From: Tepidiphilus sp.
GTDB lineage: Bacteria > Pseudomonadota > Gammaproteobacteria > Burkholderiales > Rhodocyclaceae
DNA: 13,047 nt
Assembly: GCA_028684345.1 (NCBI GenBank)
Contig: JAQUGB010000030.1
Coordinates: 1-13,047, forward strand
Reading direction: 5' to 3'
Part shown: one piece after another, positions 1 through 9,000 of the stretch
Numbering within the stretch: the first letter of the stretch is position 1
Layout: each line of letters opens with the position of its first letter
Made by a program: the position numbers and the translations under genes
The notes under the pieces: model-generated
What the model was told of the DNA's origin: nothing
Databases searched by the model: none
The model's input: only the letters and a program-made list of their open reading frames with translations

Positions 1-1447
1 GTATCGAGGCACAAAAACGCAACACCGCTTCGAGCGCGGCAATGCTCGCATCGAAGGCGCCGACGAAAAATCCGGTGGGAAAGACGAGCACCAGCAGCGC
101 GAGCGGAGTGACCACCCAGCTCACCCAGGGAATGGCGACCAGATTGGCCAGTGTGCCGAGTGCGGCGACGTTGCCGAACCAGCCGAGCACTACGGGCGCC
201 AAAAGTAAGGTCATGCGCCATTGCAGCAAGACGAGGTCGCGGCCCGAGGCGAGCAGGGAGCGGTACCACGGTGGGGAGTCTTCCAGGCTTGCCGACTCGG
301 GCGCGAGCGGGTCCTGCGTCGAGGGCGAGCCTTGGACGATGATCGCGCCCATGGCGAGGAAAGAGAGCCAAAAGCCGGGCGCGCCCACCGCCCAGGGATC
401 GAAGACGAGCACCGCCCACAGGCTCAGCATCAACACCGACCAGGAAGAGACGAAACGTCCGCTGGCGAAGGCCAGCGCTGCCGCCATCAGCATCGTCACC
501 GTGCGCTGCGTGGGTATTCCCAGACCGGAGAGCGCCGCATAGGCGAGCGCCGCGAGCACGCCGGCGATCAACCCTACTTGCCGTGCCGGCAAGCGAAGCA
601 GACGGGCGGGATCGCGTCGCCACAGCGCTGCCGCGATGCCGCCCGCGAGCAGCGCCACCAGCGTTACGTGGAGCCCCGAGATGCTGACCAGGTGCGCCGT
701 GCCGGTGGCGGCGATCGTTTGCCAGGTGTCATCGTCGAAACCGCCCCGCTCGCCGATCGCCAGCGCACCCAGCCAATCGCCGTGGCGCGCCCCCGTGCGT
801 TGCAACCGTTGCCGTGCCGCCTCGCGCCAGCGCTCGAGCAGCACCCGCGGGGTCCAGACGGTGCCGGGCATGGCCGTGGGCGGTGCCGTCACGCGCCCCG
901 TGGCGCCGATGCCGCGGGAAAACCAGAAGAACTCACGATCGAACACGCCCGCATCGGCGAGTCCGTGCGGCGGGCGCAGCTCGACCTGCAGCCGCCAGCG
1001 CGAACCGGGCTGCCACGCGGCATCGGGAAACGCAACGTCTTTGCGCGTCGGCACGAGCAGCCATAGGACGGAAGGCACCCCCGCCGGTGCGCGCTCGACG
1101 GCAAAGGCGAAGGAACGGCCGAAGCTCTGCTCCACCCCCAGGGCGCGCACGTAGCCCTCGACTGCGAGCTCACGCTCGGCGAGCGCCTCCGGCAGGCGGT
1201 CGGCCAGGCGTACCGCGCTGCGCCAGCCGCTCGAGGAGAGGGCGAGCAGGAAGGCGGCAAGCAGAATCAGCCCGTGCGCGCGCAGATCCGGCGCGTCGGG
1301 CGCTTCGCGCCAGCGCCGCCACCCCAGGACGAAGGCGAGCGCTCCGGCAAGGAACAGGGCCGAGAACGTCCCCCGGTCCGGCAGCGCCGGCAAAAGGTGC
1401 AGCGCGACGCAACCGAGCAGCCAGCCGGGGGCGAGCGTGGCGATCAC
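1..1447 (-). CDS. comEC: ComEC/Rec2 family DNA uptake channel protein (3' end beyond window)
   Basis: This is the inner-membrane channel that carries single-stranded DNA into the cytoplasm during natural transformation. I translated it by hand from a GTG at 1447, the first possible start after the in-frame stop of the upstream gene at 1469-1471. The window holds 482 residues. Hydrophobic N-terminal segments (about 5-75) are followed by a soluble region typical of DUF4131 (about 90-190). The Competence domain then carries the family signature HLVSISGLHVTL (about 252-263), the motif LSGLGIPTQR (about 306-315) and NLVAIPWVSW (about 435-444), among several membrane segments. Family members usually have 700-850 residues with a C-terminal metallo-beta-lactamase-like domain. 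That part would lie left of position 1 and cannot be judged. The gene lies 21 nt after the DUF2863 gene in the same direction, so it is probably cotranscribed with it. The family call is firm; the start is likely but not certain. Confidence 0.93.
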   Translation of the reverse strand, partial: MIATLAPGWLLGCVALHLLPALPDRGTFSALFLAGALAFVLGWRRWREAPDAPDLRAHGLILLAAFLLALSSSGWRSAVRLADRLPEALAERELAVEGYVRALGVEQSFGRSFAFAVERAPAGVPSVLWLLVPTRKDVAFPDAAWQPGSRWRLQVELRPPHGLADAGVFDREFFWFSRGIGATGRVTAPPTAMPGTVWTPRVLLERWREAARQRLQRTGARHGDWLGALAIGERGGFDDDTWQTIAATGTAHLVSISGLHVTLVALLAGGIAAALWRRDPARLLRLPARQVGLIAGVLAALAYAALSGLGIPTQRTVTMLMAAALAFASGRFVSSWSVLMLSLWAVLVFDPWAVGAPGFWLSFLAMGAIIVQGSPSTQDPLAPESASLEDSPPWYRSLLASGRDLVLLQWRMTLLLAPVVLGWFGNVAALGTLANLVAIPWVSWVVTPLALLVLVFPTGFFVGAFDASIAALEAVLRFCASI

Positions 1448-1468
1448 GGCTGACCATCCCGCCGGCGG

Positions 1469-2668
1469 TCAATGCAGGTAGCGTGGACCCGACGGCGTGT
1501 GGTTGAGATCGTCGCTCTCGTTTGCCTCCTGGGCGGGCAGCTCGGCGTGTACCAATTCACCCTCGGTATTGGGAAAGAGCGGAGCGCCGCAGTCGTCGCA
1601 GAATTCGAGCGGCAGGGTGCGGCGCAAGGTCACGATGTCGTGGATGCCGACCGCCTTGAGGGTCTCCTGGATCTGCCGCTCCGCTTCGGCTTCGGTTTCT
1701 TCGGCGCCGAGCAGAGGCCAAGGAATGCCGTGCACCACCTGGCCGCCATGCTTGAGCGCGAGTCCGATGCGGTATTCGAATTCACCCTGGCTTTCGCAGG
1801 GTGCGACCACGGCGCGCAGATGGCTCGCGGCAATATTGGCTTCGGCGGCAAGAAAAGCGATCGCGGCATGGATCGCGAAGGGGCGGGCATCGCGGTTTGC
1901 CTTGCGCGATGCGGTGAAGTACGCGTCGGGCAATTCCGGTTCGGTGCCGCAGCCGGGCATGAGCTGGGCGAGCACCGGCCCGGCCTGTTTGCGCCATTGG
2001 GCAAACGCGAAATCCCTGTCTCCCTCTGCTTCCTGCCAGGTGAAGATGGGGTTTTCCTTGGGCACCGCAGCGGCCACCAAGACGTAGCGGATGTCGGAAA
2101 GAAAGACGGCCGACTCGGGCAGTGCATCGCGATCGACGGCATGATCGCGCTCGGCGAGCGCATCCTTGCCAGCAGCCAGCAGCCAACGCCGTGTGGCGAC
2201 GAATCCCTCGGGCAGTTGGTCCGGGCTGAAGAGATAGTCGAAGATCGCGAATTTCACCCCGGCGGCGAAGACGTGCGCCCCCAGGTGTACCCGAAGGTTC
2301 TCGCGAACGGCCTGGGGAATCGGGCGGGCCGGGATCTGGAACCGAGACCAGGCAAGTACGGGAGCGGCTACCAGCACCAGGTCATGGCTCTTGTCGAAAT
2401 CGGCCAGTGTCTCGGCCTCCGAGTCGAGCACGTCGCTCAGCTCCTCATAGGCCTGCAGCTCGCTCTGGTAGAGATGATCGAGCGCGCGCTCGATCGCGGC
2501 TTCGTCTCCGGCTTCGAGCAGGGCGCGGACCGTCTCGCTGAGAAGACGTTCCCAATAGCGATCCTCGATGCGGCTGCCCGACTGGGCCAGCCCCTTGGCG
2601 AGCCAGCACAGGCGCTCGGCATCGCGCGGCAGGCCGCTCGGGCGGGGAATGCGGGTTTTCTTCTTCAT
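1469..2668 (-). CDS. DUF2863 family protein, function unknown
   Basis: This encodes a 399-residue soluble, acidic protein without a signal peptide or clear membrane segment. From memory it matches the DUF2863 family found in betaproteobacteria: the N-terminal pattern SGLPRDAERLCWLAKGL, the length near 400, and a C-terminal CxxC pair (CDDCGAP, Cys about 357 and 360). A single CxxC could be half of a metal site or redox active, but I see no second clear pair, so no function is assigned. I chose the ATG at 2668 because a GGAG lies 7 nt upstream. An in-frame GTG at 2695 would add nine residues but overlaps the ppsR stop codon and has no comparable ribosome site. The gene sits 23 nt after ppsR and 21 nt before comEC, which suggests one transcript. 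The family name is recognition rather than a search result. Confidence 0.82.
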   Translation of the reverse strand: MKKKTRIPRPSGLPRDAERLCWLAKGLAQSGSRIEDRYWERLLSETVRALLEAGDEAAIERALDHLYQSELQAYEELSDVLDSEAETLADFDKSHDLVLVAAPVLAWSRFQIPARPIPQAVRENLRVHLGAHVFAAGVKFAIFDYLFSPDQLPEGFVATRRWLLAAGKDALAERDHAVDRDALPESAVFLSDIRYVLVAAAVPKENPIFTWQEAEGDRDFAFAQWRKQAGPVLAQLMPGCGTEPELPDAYFTASRKANRDARPFAIHAAIAFLAAEANIAASHLRAVVAPCESQGEFEYRIGLALKHGGQVVHGIPWPLLGAEETEAEAERQIQETLKAVGIHDIVTLRRTLPLEFCDDCGAPLFPNTEGELVHAELPAQEANESDDLNHTPSGPRYLH

Positions 2669-2675
2669 GGCGTTG

Positions 2676-2679
2676 CTCC
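2676..2679 (-). promoter_or_regulatory. Ribosome binding site deciding the DUF2863 start
   Basis: GGAG on the minus strand, 7 nt before the ATG at 2668. It favours this start over the in-frame GTG at 2695, which overlaps the ppsR stop. Confidence 0.6.
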
Positions 2680-2691
2680 AAAAAACCCGTC

Positions 2692-3531
2692 TCACAGATC
2701 GGCGTATTTTTGCATCTTTTGCAGGTGCTGCATGATCACGGCGGCGATCTCCTCGATCGATTTGGTCGTGGAGTCGATCCAGGGGATGCCCTCGCGGCGC
2801 ATCAGCGCCAAGGCTTCTTCCACTTCCTTGCGGCAGTTCTCCAGTGACGCATAGACGCTGTTGGGGCGGCGCTCCTGGCGGATCTGGGCCAGGCGCTCGG
2901 GGGCGATCGTCAGCCCGAAGAGCTTGGCGCGATGGAGCTTGAGCGGCGCCGGCAGCGCCTTGCGCTCGAAATCCTCGGGAATGAGCGGGTAGTTGGCCGC
3001 CTTCACCGCGTATTGCATGGCCAGGTACAGGCTCGTCGGCGTCTTTCCGGAGCGCGACACCCCGATGAGGATGATATTGGCGTCGTCGAGCGTGCCGTCC
3101 TGAATGATTCCGTCGTCGTGCGAGAGCGCGAAGTTGATCGCTTCGATCCGGCGCTGGTAGCTGCGGTTGTCGAGGATGCCGTGGAACCGCCCCACCGCGT
3201 GCGTGCTCGGCATGCCCAGCTCGCGCTCGAGCGGCCCGAGAAAGGTGCCGAAGAGATCGACGATGTGGGCTTCGGCCCGATGCAGCACCGCCACCACGGC
3301 GGGCTGTACCAGCGTGCTGAAGACGATGGGGCGCAGCCCCGTGCGTCGCTTCACCCGTTCAATGCGCTCGACGAGGTCGCTCGCTTTTTCCGGCGCATCG
3401 ATGAAGGGCGCGCGCACCTCGTCGTAGTCGAACTCGGGGAATTGCGCGAGCAGACTGTGACCGAGCGTTTCGGCGGTGATGCCCGTGCCGTCGGAGACGT
3501 AGAATACGGTGCGTTTGGGGGTATCCGGCAT
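2692..3531 (-). CDS. ppsR: PEP synthase regulatory protein (bifunctional kinase/pyrophosphorylase)
   Basis: This cytoplasmic enzyme controls phosphoenolpyruvate synthase. In characterised relatives it uses ADP to phosphorylate a threonine beside the catalytic histidine of PpsA, inactivating it, and removes that phosphate with inorganic phosphate, releasing pyrophosphate. The 279-residue product has the usual family length. It shows the N-terminal FYVSDGTGITAE block (10-21), the conserved FSTLVQPAVV region (71-80), the GRFHGILD block (114-121) and the P-loop GVSRSGKTPTS (157-167). The C-terminus has the conserved RRPNSVYASLENCRKEVEEA region (221-240) followed by the segment PWIDSTTKSIEEIAA (about 250-264). 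The start ATG at 3531 has only a weak ribosome site. It is transcribed away from ppsA with 101 bp between the starts, the classic arrangement for regulator and target. It probably heads the ppsR-DUF2863-comEC transcript. All key motifs look intact. Confidence 0.96.
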   Translation of the reverse strand: MPDTPKRTVFYVSDGTGITAETLGHSLLAQFPEFDYDEVRAPFIDAPEKASDLVERIERVKRRTGLRPIVFSTLVQPAVVAVLHRAEAHIVDLFGTFLGPLERELGMPSTHAVGRFHGILDNRSYQRRIEAINFALSHDDGIIQDGTLDDANIILIGVSRSGKTPTSLYLAMQYAVKAANYPLIPEDFERKALPAPLKLHRAKLFGLTIAPERLAQIRQERRPNSVYASLENCRKEVEEALALMRREGIPWIDSTTKSIEEIAAVIMQHLQKMQKYADL

Positions 3532-3564
3532 GGCGGGGGAGCAGGCGCGAGCGGCGCTTTGCGC

Positions 3565-3593
3565 TTACCAAAATGGGGGAAAACCCTTAGAAT
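3565..3593 (+). promoter_or_regulatory. Predicted sigma70-type promoter for ppsA
   Basis: A -35 candidate TTACCA (3565-3570, 4 of 6 consensus bases) and a -10 candidate TAGAAT (3588-3593, 5 of 6) are separated by 17 bp. Transcription would begin near 3600, leaving a short leader of about 33 nt with the strong AGGAAAGG ribosome site (3620-3627) ahead of the ATG at 3633. This is a consensus match only. Confidence 0.5.
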
Positions 3594-3601
3594 ACCATTT
3601 T
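3570..3601. repeat. Inverted repeat across the ppsA/ppsR promoters
   Basis: The arms AAAATGG (3570-3576) and CCATTTT (3595-3601) are perfect inverse complements with 18 nt between them. Just inside the left arm lies a small GGG-AAAA-CCC hairpin (3577-3586). The arms flank the predicted ppsA -10 element and the possible ppsR -10 element. That would fit an operator, but 7-bp arms can occur by chance. Confidence 0.35.
3589..3597 (-). promoter_or_regulatory. Possible extended -10 element for ppsR
   Basis: On the minus strand TGG is followed by TATTCT, an extended -10 pattern with 4 of 6 core matches. It overlaps the predicted ppsA -10 on the other strand almost base for base. No good -35 is present; the best is TTCGTG at a 16-bp spacing. 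Confidence 0.3.
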
Positions 3602-3632
3602 TCCGTGCCTCACGAACTCAGGAAAGGCTGCG

Positions 3633-6017
3633 ATGACTCGATATGTGATCCCGTTCAACGAGCTGCGCATGACCGACGTCGGCATCGTCGGCGGCAAAAA
3701 CGCCTCACTCGGCGAGATGATCAGCCAACTGCCCGCGGACGTGCGCGTGCCGGGCGGTTTCGCTACCACCGCCGAGGCCTACCGCCTGTTCCTCGCGCAA
3801 AATGGCCTGGCGCAGCGCATCCATGAGGCGCTCGAGGCGCTCGACGTCGATGACGTCAACGCCCTCGCCAAGACGGGCGCCGAGATCCGCCGCTGGATCA
3901 TGGAGACGCCTTTCCCGCCCGAGTTCGAAACCCAGATCCGCCAAGCCTACGCCGAGCTCGTCGCCCGCGAAGGCGAGGGGGCGAGTTTTGCCGTGCGCTC
4001 CTCGGCCACGGCCGAAGACCTGCCCGATGCCTCCTTCGCCGGCCAGCAGGAAACCTTGCTCAACGTCTCGGGCATCGAGAACATCCTGCATGCCATCAAG
4101 GAAGTCTTCGCCTCGCTCTACAACGACCGGGCGATCGCCTACCGCGTGCACAAGGGTTTCCGCCACGCCGAAGTGGCGCTCTCGGCCGGCGTGCAGCGCA
4201 TGGTGCGCTCCGACGTGGGCGCTTCCGGCGTGATGTTTACCATCGACACCGAATCCGGTTTCCGCGACGTCGTCTTCATCACCGCCTCTTATGGCTTGGG
4301 CGAGATGGTGGTGCAAGGGGCCGTCAACCCTGACGAATTCTACGTCCACAAACCCACCCTGATGCAGGGCAAGCCCTCCATCATTCGCCGCAACCTCGGC
4401 TCCAAGCTCATCAAAATGGTCTTCGGCGAACCGGGCGAGGACGTGCGCGTGAAGGTGGTCGACGTACCCGAGGCCGATCGCAACCGCTTCTGCCTCGAAG
4501 ACGCCGACATCCTCGAACTCGCCCGCTACGCGGTCATCATCGAACGCCACTATGGCCGTCCCATGGACATCGAATGGGGCAAGGACGGCATCGACGGCAA
4601 GATCTACATCCTGCAGGCGCGCCCCGAGACGGTGAAGTCGCAGGAAAGCGGCCGCGTGATGGAGAAATACCGCCTCAAGCAGCACGGCAAGGCGCTGGTG
4701 CATGGGCGCGCCATCGGGCAGAAAGTCGGCGTGGGGCCGGTGCGCATCGTCACCGATCCCAGCCAGATGGAGCGCGTGCAACCCGGCGACGTGCTCGTCA
4801 CCGACATGACCGACCCCAACTGGGAGCCGGTGATGAAGCGCGCCGCGGCCATCGTCACCAATCGCGGCGGGCGCACCTGCCACGCCGCCATCATCGCCCG
4901 TGAATTGGGGATCCCGGCCATCGTCGGCTGCGGCAACGCCACGGAAGTGCTGCAAGAAGGGGAAGTGGTCACGGTCTCCTGCGCCGAAGGGGATACCGGC
5001 TACGTCTATCGCGGCAAGCTCGACTTCGAAGTACAACGCACCGACCTCGGAACGCTGCCCGAGCTACCGGTGAAGATCATGATGAACGTGGGTAATCCGG
5101 AGCTCGCCTTCGAGTTCGCCCAGATCCCCAACGCCGGCGTGGGTCTTGCCCGGGTGGAGTTCGTCATCAACAACGTCATCGGAGTTCATCCGCGCGCCAT
5201 TCTCGAATTCGACCAGATCTCGGCCAAACTGCGTGAGGAAATCTCGCGCCGCGCCCGTGGCTACGCCAGCCCGCGCGCTTTCTACGTGGAAAAGCTCGCC
5301 GAAGGCATCGCCACCATCGCCGCCGCGTTTTATCCGCAGCCGGTGATCGTGCGCCTGTCCGATTTCAAATCGAACGAGTACCGCAAGCTCCTGGGCGGCG
5401 AGATCTACGAGCCCGAGGAAGAAAACCCCATGTTGGGCTTTCGCGGCGCGGCGCGCTACATCGCGCCGAGTTTCCGCGAATGCTTCGAGATGGAATGCGA
5501 GGCGGTGAAGAAAGTGCGCGACGAGATGGGGCTCACCAACGTCAAAGTGATGATCCCCTTCGTGCGCACCGTGGGCGAGGCCGAGCGTGTGGTCAAGCTC
5601 CTGGCGGCCAACGAGCTCGAACGCGGCAAGAACGGGCTCGAGCTCATCATGATGTGCGAGATTCCCTCGAACGCGCTGCTCGCCGAGGCGTTTCTCGAGC
5701 ACTTCGATGGGTTCTCCATCGGTTCGAACGACCTCACCCAGCTCACGCTGGGCCTGGATCGCGACTCGGGGCTGGTGGCCGAATCCTTCGACGAGCGCGA
5801 TCCGGCGGTGCAAGTCCTGCTCGGCATGGCGATCGACGCCTGCAACAAGCTCGGCAAATACGTTGGCATCTGCGGTCAGGGGCCGTCGGATCATCCCGAT
5901 CTGGCCGAATGGCTGATGGAGCGCGGCATCCAGACGATCTCGCTCAACCCCGACACCGTCATCGACACCTGGTTCAAGCTCGGAGCGCGACGCCAAGAGG
6001 GCGCCGCGGCTCGCTGA
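3633..6017 (+). CDS. ppsA: Phosphoenolpyruvate synthase (pyruvate, water dikinase)
   Basis: This cytoplasmic enzyme converts pyruvate, ATP and water to phosphoenolpyruvate, AMP and phosphate, feeding gluconeogenesis (EC 2.7.9.2). The 794-residue product matches the usual length (E. coli 792). An N-terminal ATP-grasp/PPDK-type nucleotide domain (about 15-345) includes GGKNASLGEM (20-29) and FAVRSSATAEDLPDASFAGQ (119-138). The swivelling phosphohistidine domain carries GGRTCHAAIIARELGIPAIVG with the catalytic His417. Thr415, two residues before it, is the residue expected to be the PpsR target. The C-terminal PEP-utiliser barrel (about 470-785) includes GSNDLTQLTLGLDRDSG and the catalytic Cys747 in GICGQGPSD. 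The ATG at 3633 is preceded by AGGAAAGG at a 5-nt spacing. The gene is divergent from ppsR and converges on tamB with 11 nt between stop codons. Nothing appears broken. Confidence 0.98.
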   Translation: MTRYVIPFNELRMTDVGIVGGKNASLGEMISQLPADVRVPGGFATTAEAYRLFLAQNGLAQRIHEALEALDVDDVNALAKTGAEIRRWIMETPFPPEFETQIRQAYAELVAREGEGASFAVRSSATAEDLPDASFAGQQETLLNVSGIENILHAIKEVFASLYNDRAIAYRVHKGFRHAEVALSAGVQRMVRSDVGASGVMFTIDTESGFRDVVFITASYGLGEMVVQGAVNPDEFYVHKPTLMQGKPSIIRRNLGSKLIKMVFGEPGEDVRVKVVDVPEADRNRFCLEDADILELARYAVIIERHYGRPMDIEWGKDGIDGKIYILQARPETVKSQESGRVMEKYRLKQHGKALVHGRAIGQKVGVGPVRIVTDPSQMERVQPGDVLVTDMTDPNWEPVMKRAAAIVTNRGGRTCHAAIIARELGIPAIVGCGNATEVLQEGEVVTVSCAEGDTGYVYRGKLDFEVQRTDLGTLPELPVKIMMNVGNPELAFEFAQIPNAGVGLARVEFVINNVIGVHPRAILEFDQISAKLREEISRRARGYASPRAFYVEKLAEGIATIAAAFYPQPVIVRLSDFKSNEYRKLLGGEIYEPEEENPMLGFRGAARYIAPSFRECFEMECEAVKKVRDEMGLTNVKVMIPFVRTVGEAERVVKLLAANELERGKNGLELIMMCEIPSNALLAEAFLEHFDGFSIGSNDLTQLTLGLDRDSGLVAESFDERDPAVQVLLGMAIDACNKLGKYVGICGQGPSDHPDLAEWLMERGIQTISLNPDTVIDTWFKLGARRQEGAAAR

Positions 6018-6028
6018 GCCCCGGTCGA

Positions 6029-9000
6029 TCAGCGCTCGATGCGATAGATCAAATCGCCTCCCTGCGACGTCGGGCTCGAGAAGAGCTCGATGCGCAGGTG
6101 GCGGCTCAAGCGATACTCCGTGATCACTTTGCCTACGCCGTCGGTCACGCCGATGGCGTAGCGCACCAATAAGTCGGGCCCCAGGCGTTTGCCCAAGGTG
6201 AGCTGGCTGCTGCCGTTTCCCGACCCGTTCGACAGTCCCACTTCATCCAGGCCCAGGGTCAGTCCGATCTCGCGCGCGATCTGTTCCCCGCGGTTCACGC
6301 CCAAGCCGGAGAGGGCACCGAGCAGGAGCTGTGCTTCACCTCCGCGCACCTGAGACAGACGATGTCCCGTGAGCAGTAAGCTCAAGGCCTCGGCTTCGGG
6401 CAGCGCGGGTTGGGCATAGACTCGGCTGCGAGGTTGCTGCAGGCTACCCAGTAGTTCCAAGCCCGCCAGATACTCGCCGACCGTGCGTTCGGCGCGTACT
6501 TCGAGGACGGGGTTGTCGAGCGCGCCGGTGAAGACGAGCCGTCCACGGGCGATCTGCAGCGCTTGACCATAGGCCTCGTAGCGCCCCTCCCGCAGCGAGA
6601 CTTCCCCGAAGGCGGAAAGCGGCGAATGGCCATCGCCACGAAGGCGGAGGTTGCCGGAAAGTTTGGTAGAAAAGCCGAACCCTTCCAGCGAGACCCGCTC
6701 TCCCAGCACCACCTGTACATCGACACCGAGAGGGTAGGGGATGGGCGGACTTTGGCCGGCGACTTGCAGATCCGCGCTCTCCTTCACGGCCCCCTCGGGA
6801 AGGGTACGGATCTTGGCTTCGGCCAGGGGCAGCAGCAAACGGCCGCGAAGGAGCGCCATTTGCTCGTCGGCCGTCAAACGCAAGTTCGGGCTGGCATCGA
6901 CCGTGAGTTCGGGCGTACGGAGCACGGGCAGCGCCTCTCCTTGGAGATCGAGCTGTGCCTGCCACCGGGGCAGCTCGGCGAGCAGGGCGACACCGTTCAG
7001 ATGCAGCGACCCGCCGCTCGCCCCGGCCAGGCTGCCTTCGAGGGCAACCCGACGCGACGGATCCATCCTCAGGTGCAACCGGCCGTCGACGTAACGCACC
7101 CCCGTGGGAGGCAATTCCAGCCGAGACAAGTCGAGCGAGAATTCTGCTTGGGGGCGGGGCGTGTCCACGGTTCCGCTCACGCGCACCGAGCCATCAAGCG
7201 AACCGTTGAGCGCGATTTGCTCGGGGGCGAATTCGCCCAGCCAGGAAAGCTGCGGCGCACGCACCGACAAGAGCCCTTCCAGCGACCGACGCCCTTCCAG
7301 CTGCGCCTGAATGTTCCCTTCCAGGAAGAGGCGTTGGGTGAGCGTGCCAGTAAACTCGAGCTTCAAGCGTTTGTCTCGTACCGCCAGGTGGGCGGCGACG
7401 TCGCGATAGGGCAGGGCGATCGGCTGGGAGTCCGAGGCGTGCAGGAGCACTTCATCGTCGGGAACGCGCAGATGCGCGCTCAGCTCGTGGGTCGGACCCA
7501 GTTCCGCCTCGGCCCGGAGCGAGGCCGACGACGACGGTAAGCTCAAGGTCGGCGGTACGAGCGCGTCGAGGAGCGTCAGGGGCAGCGTGGCCTCGAGCAT
7601 GGCGCGCTGCTGGCCGTCATCTTTCGTTTCCGTCCTGAGACAGAGTTCGCTCTTGCGCAGCGCCTCGGCCGAGGCCGCGAAAGGCAGCTTGGTCGGGGCG
7701 AAGCAAGCCGGTCTCAGAGAGACCCGCGAGGCATGGATGCGTAGCGAAGCAGGCGCTTTCAGGTGCCAGTCCCCCCCTGGGGTTTCGTTCAGGATCAGCC
7801 GCTCGAGCGTGCCGTTCCAGCGATTTTCCTGCAACCCGCCCTGCAGGTCCAAGGCGACTTGGCCCACGTCGCTATCGAGCGTGAGGGCGAGTGAGTGCCG
7901 CGCCATCCGCCCCTGAGCCGAGAGGTTCGCCGAGCGCACGTGTCTGCCAGCCCCCTTCAAATCACGGAGTGCGGCAGAGAGCCCCAGCCGATCTTGCTGG
8001 AGCTCGGCTCGGAGCGAGAAAGCGGCTAGGGTCCACTCCGCCAAGGCCAGCGCACGCCCTTCGAGCCGCCCCTTCACCTCGGGGCGTTCCAAGGTTCCTG
8101 CGATCCGCCCTTCGCCCGTGAGCGAACCCTGAATCGGGGCGATGAGTCCGCCGGGTAGCGGCAAGGCTGCCAACTGCGGCAGCCGTAGCCGATAGGAAAG
8201 GTCGAAAGGCGGGCTTGCCGTGCCTTCCAACCAGACCGAGTTCTCACCCAGGGTGATCTCGGCCGGCTGCAGACGCAAGCGATCGCCTTCGAGATCGAGT
8301 TCCATCCGTCCAGCGAGGGGACGTCCTTCGATTGCACCGTCGAGCTCGGAAACCGATAGCTGCACCGCCAGCGGCTCTTTGCCCCAGTAGCCGCGAGTCG
8401 TCAGCTTCGCGCCGATCGATCCGTTCAGGGGGGATTCCAACCAGGGGCGCAGGGCCGCCAGATCCACGGCCGACAGTTCCAGGGCGGCATCCCAGGCGAT
8501 GCCCTCGTCTCGTGGTTCGGCGCCAAGGCGAGCCGAGATGCGTGCGCCCAGGACCGAGCCGGTGAGATCGTCCACCCGCAGGCGCTGTCCGTCGCCCGAG
8601 ACGGTGGACTCCAGTTCGGCGAAACGCACCCCGCTCACTTCCCCTGCCAGGCCGTCGAGACGGGCGTGATAGAAAATCGCCCCGTCGGCCTCCCATCGTA
8701 ACCGTGCTCCGATCGAGGCGAACTCGAGCGTTTCCCCGGAAGGCAAGCGCACGAGCAGCGATGCCACCTCGACGGCCGGTAGCGACACGGGCAGCGGCGG
8801 GGCGGGCAAGGTGAAGACGGGCAGGACGAAGGGCTCGTCTTCGTTCGTCTGCGCTTCGCCCTGGGGCAGATCGACCCGTACTCCCGTCAAGGCGAGCGTA
8901 CGCAAGCGGGCGAGCGGCGCGCGCAGTGCGGGCCAATCCACGGCCAAGACGATTTCCTGCGCCGTCACTCTCAGACCGGCGTCGTCATCGTACGCCACCC

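Noticed and set aside
221..1066. Plus-strand open frame of about 280 codons opposite comEC
   Set aside because: Arg/Gly/His-rich shadow; the minus-strand frame gives clear ComEC motifs instead.
1472..2854. Long plus-strand open frame of about 460 codons
   Set aside because: It is antisense to the DUF2863 gene and ppsR, has no recognisable domain, and is expected from GC-rich third-position bias.
3705..5036. Long minus-strand open frame of about 440 codons inside ppsA
   Set aside because: Antisense shadow of a highly conserved gene; its composition is rich in Gly, His and Asp with no recognisable motif.
5064..5996. Minus-strand open frame of about 310 codons at the 3' end of ppsA
   Set aside because: Antisense shadow of the conserved PEP-utiliser barrel; no domain seen.
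6016..6077. GAGCCC and GGGCTC as a possible terminator stem after ppsA
   Set aside because: The arms are about 50 nt apart and no T run follows, so a terminator is not supported.
6563..7540. Plus-strand open frame of about 325 codons inside tamB
   Set aside because: Antisense to the tamB coding frame, low-complexity composition and no recognisable motif.
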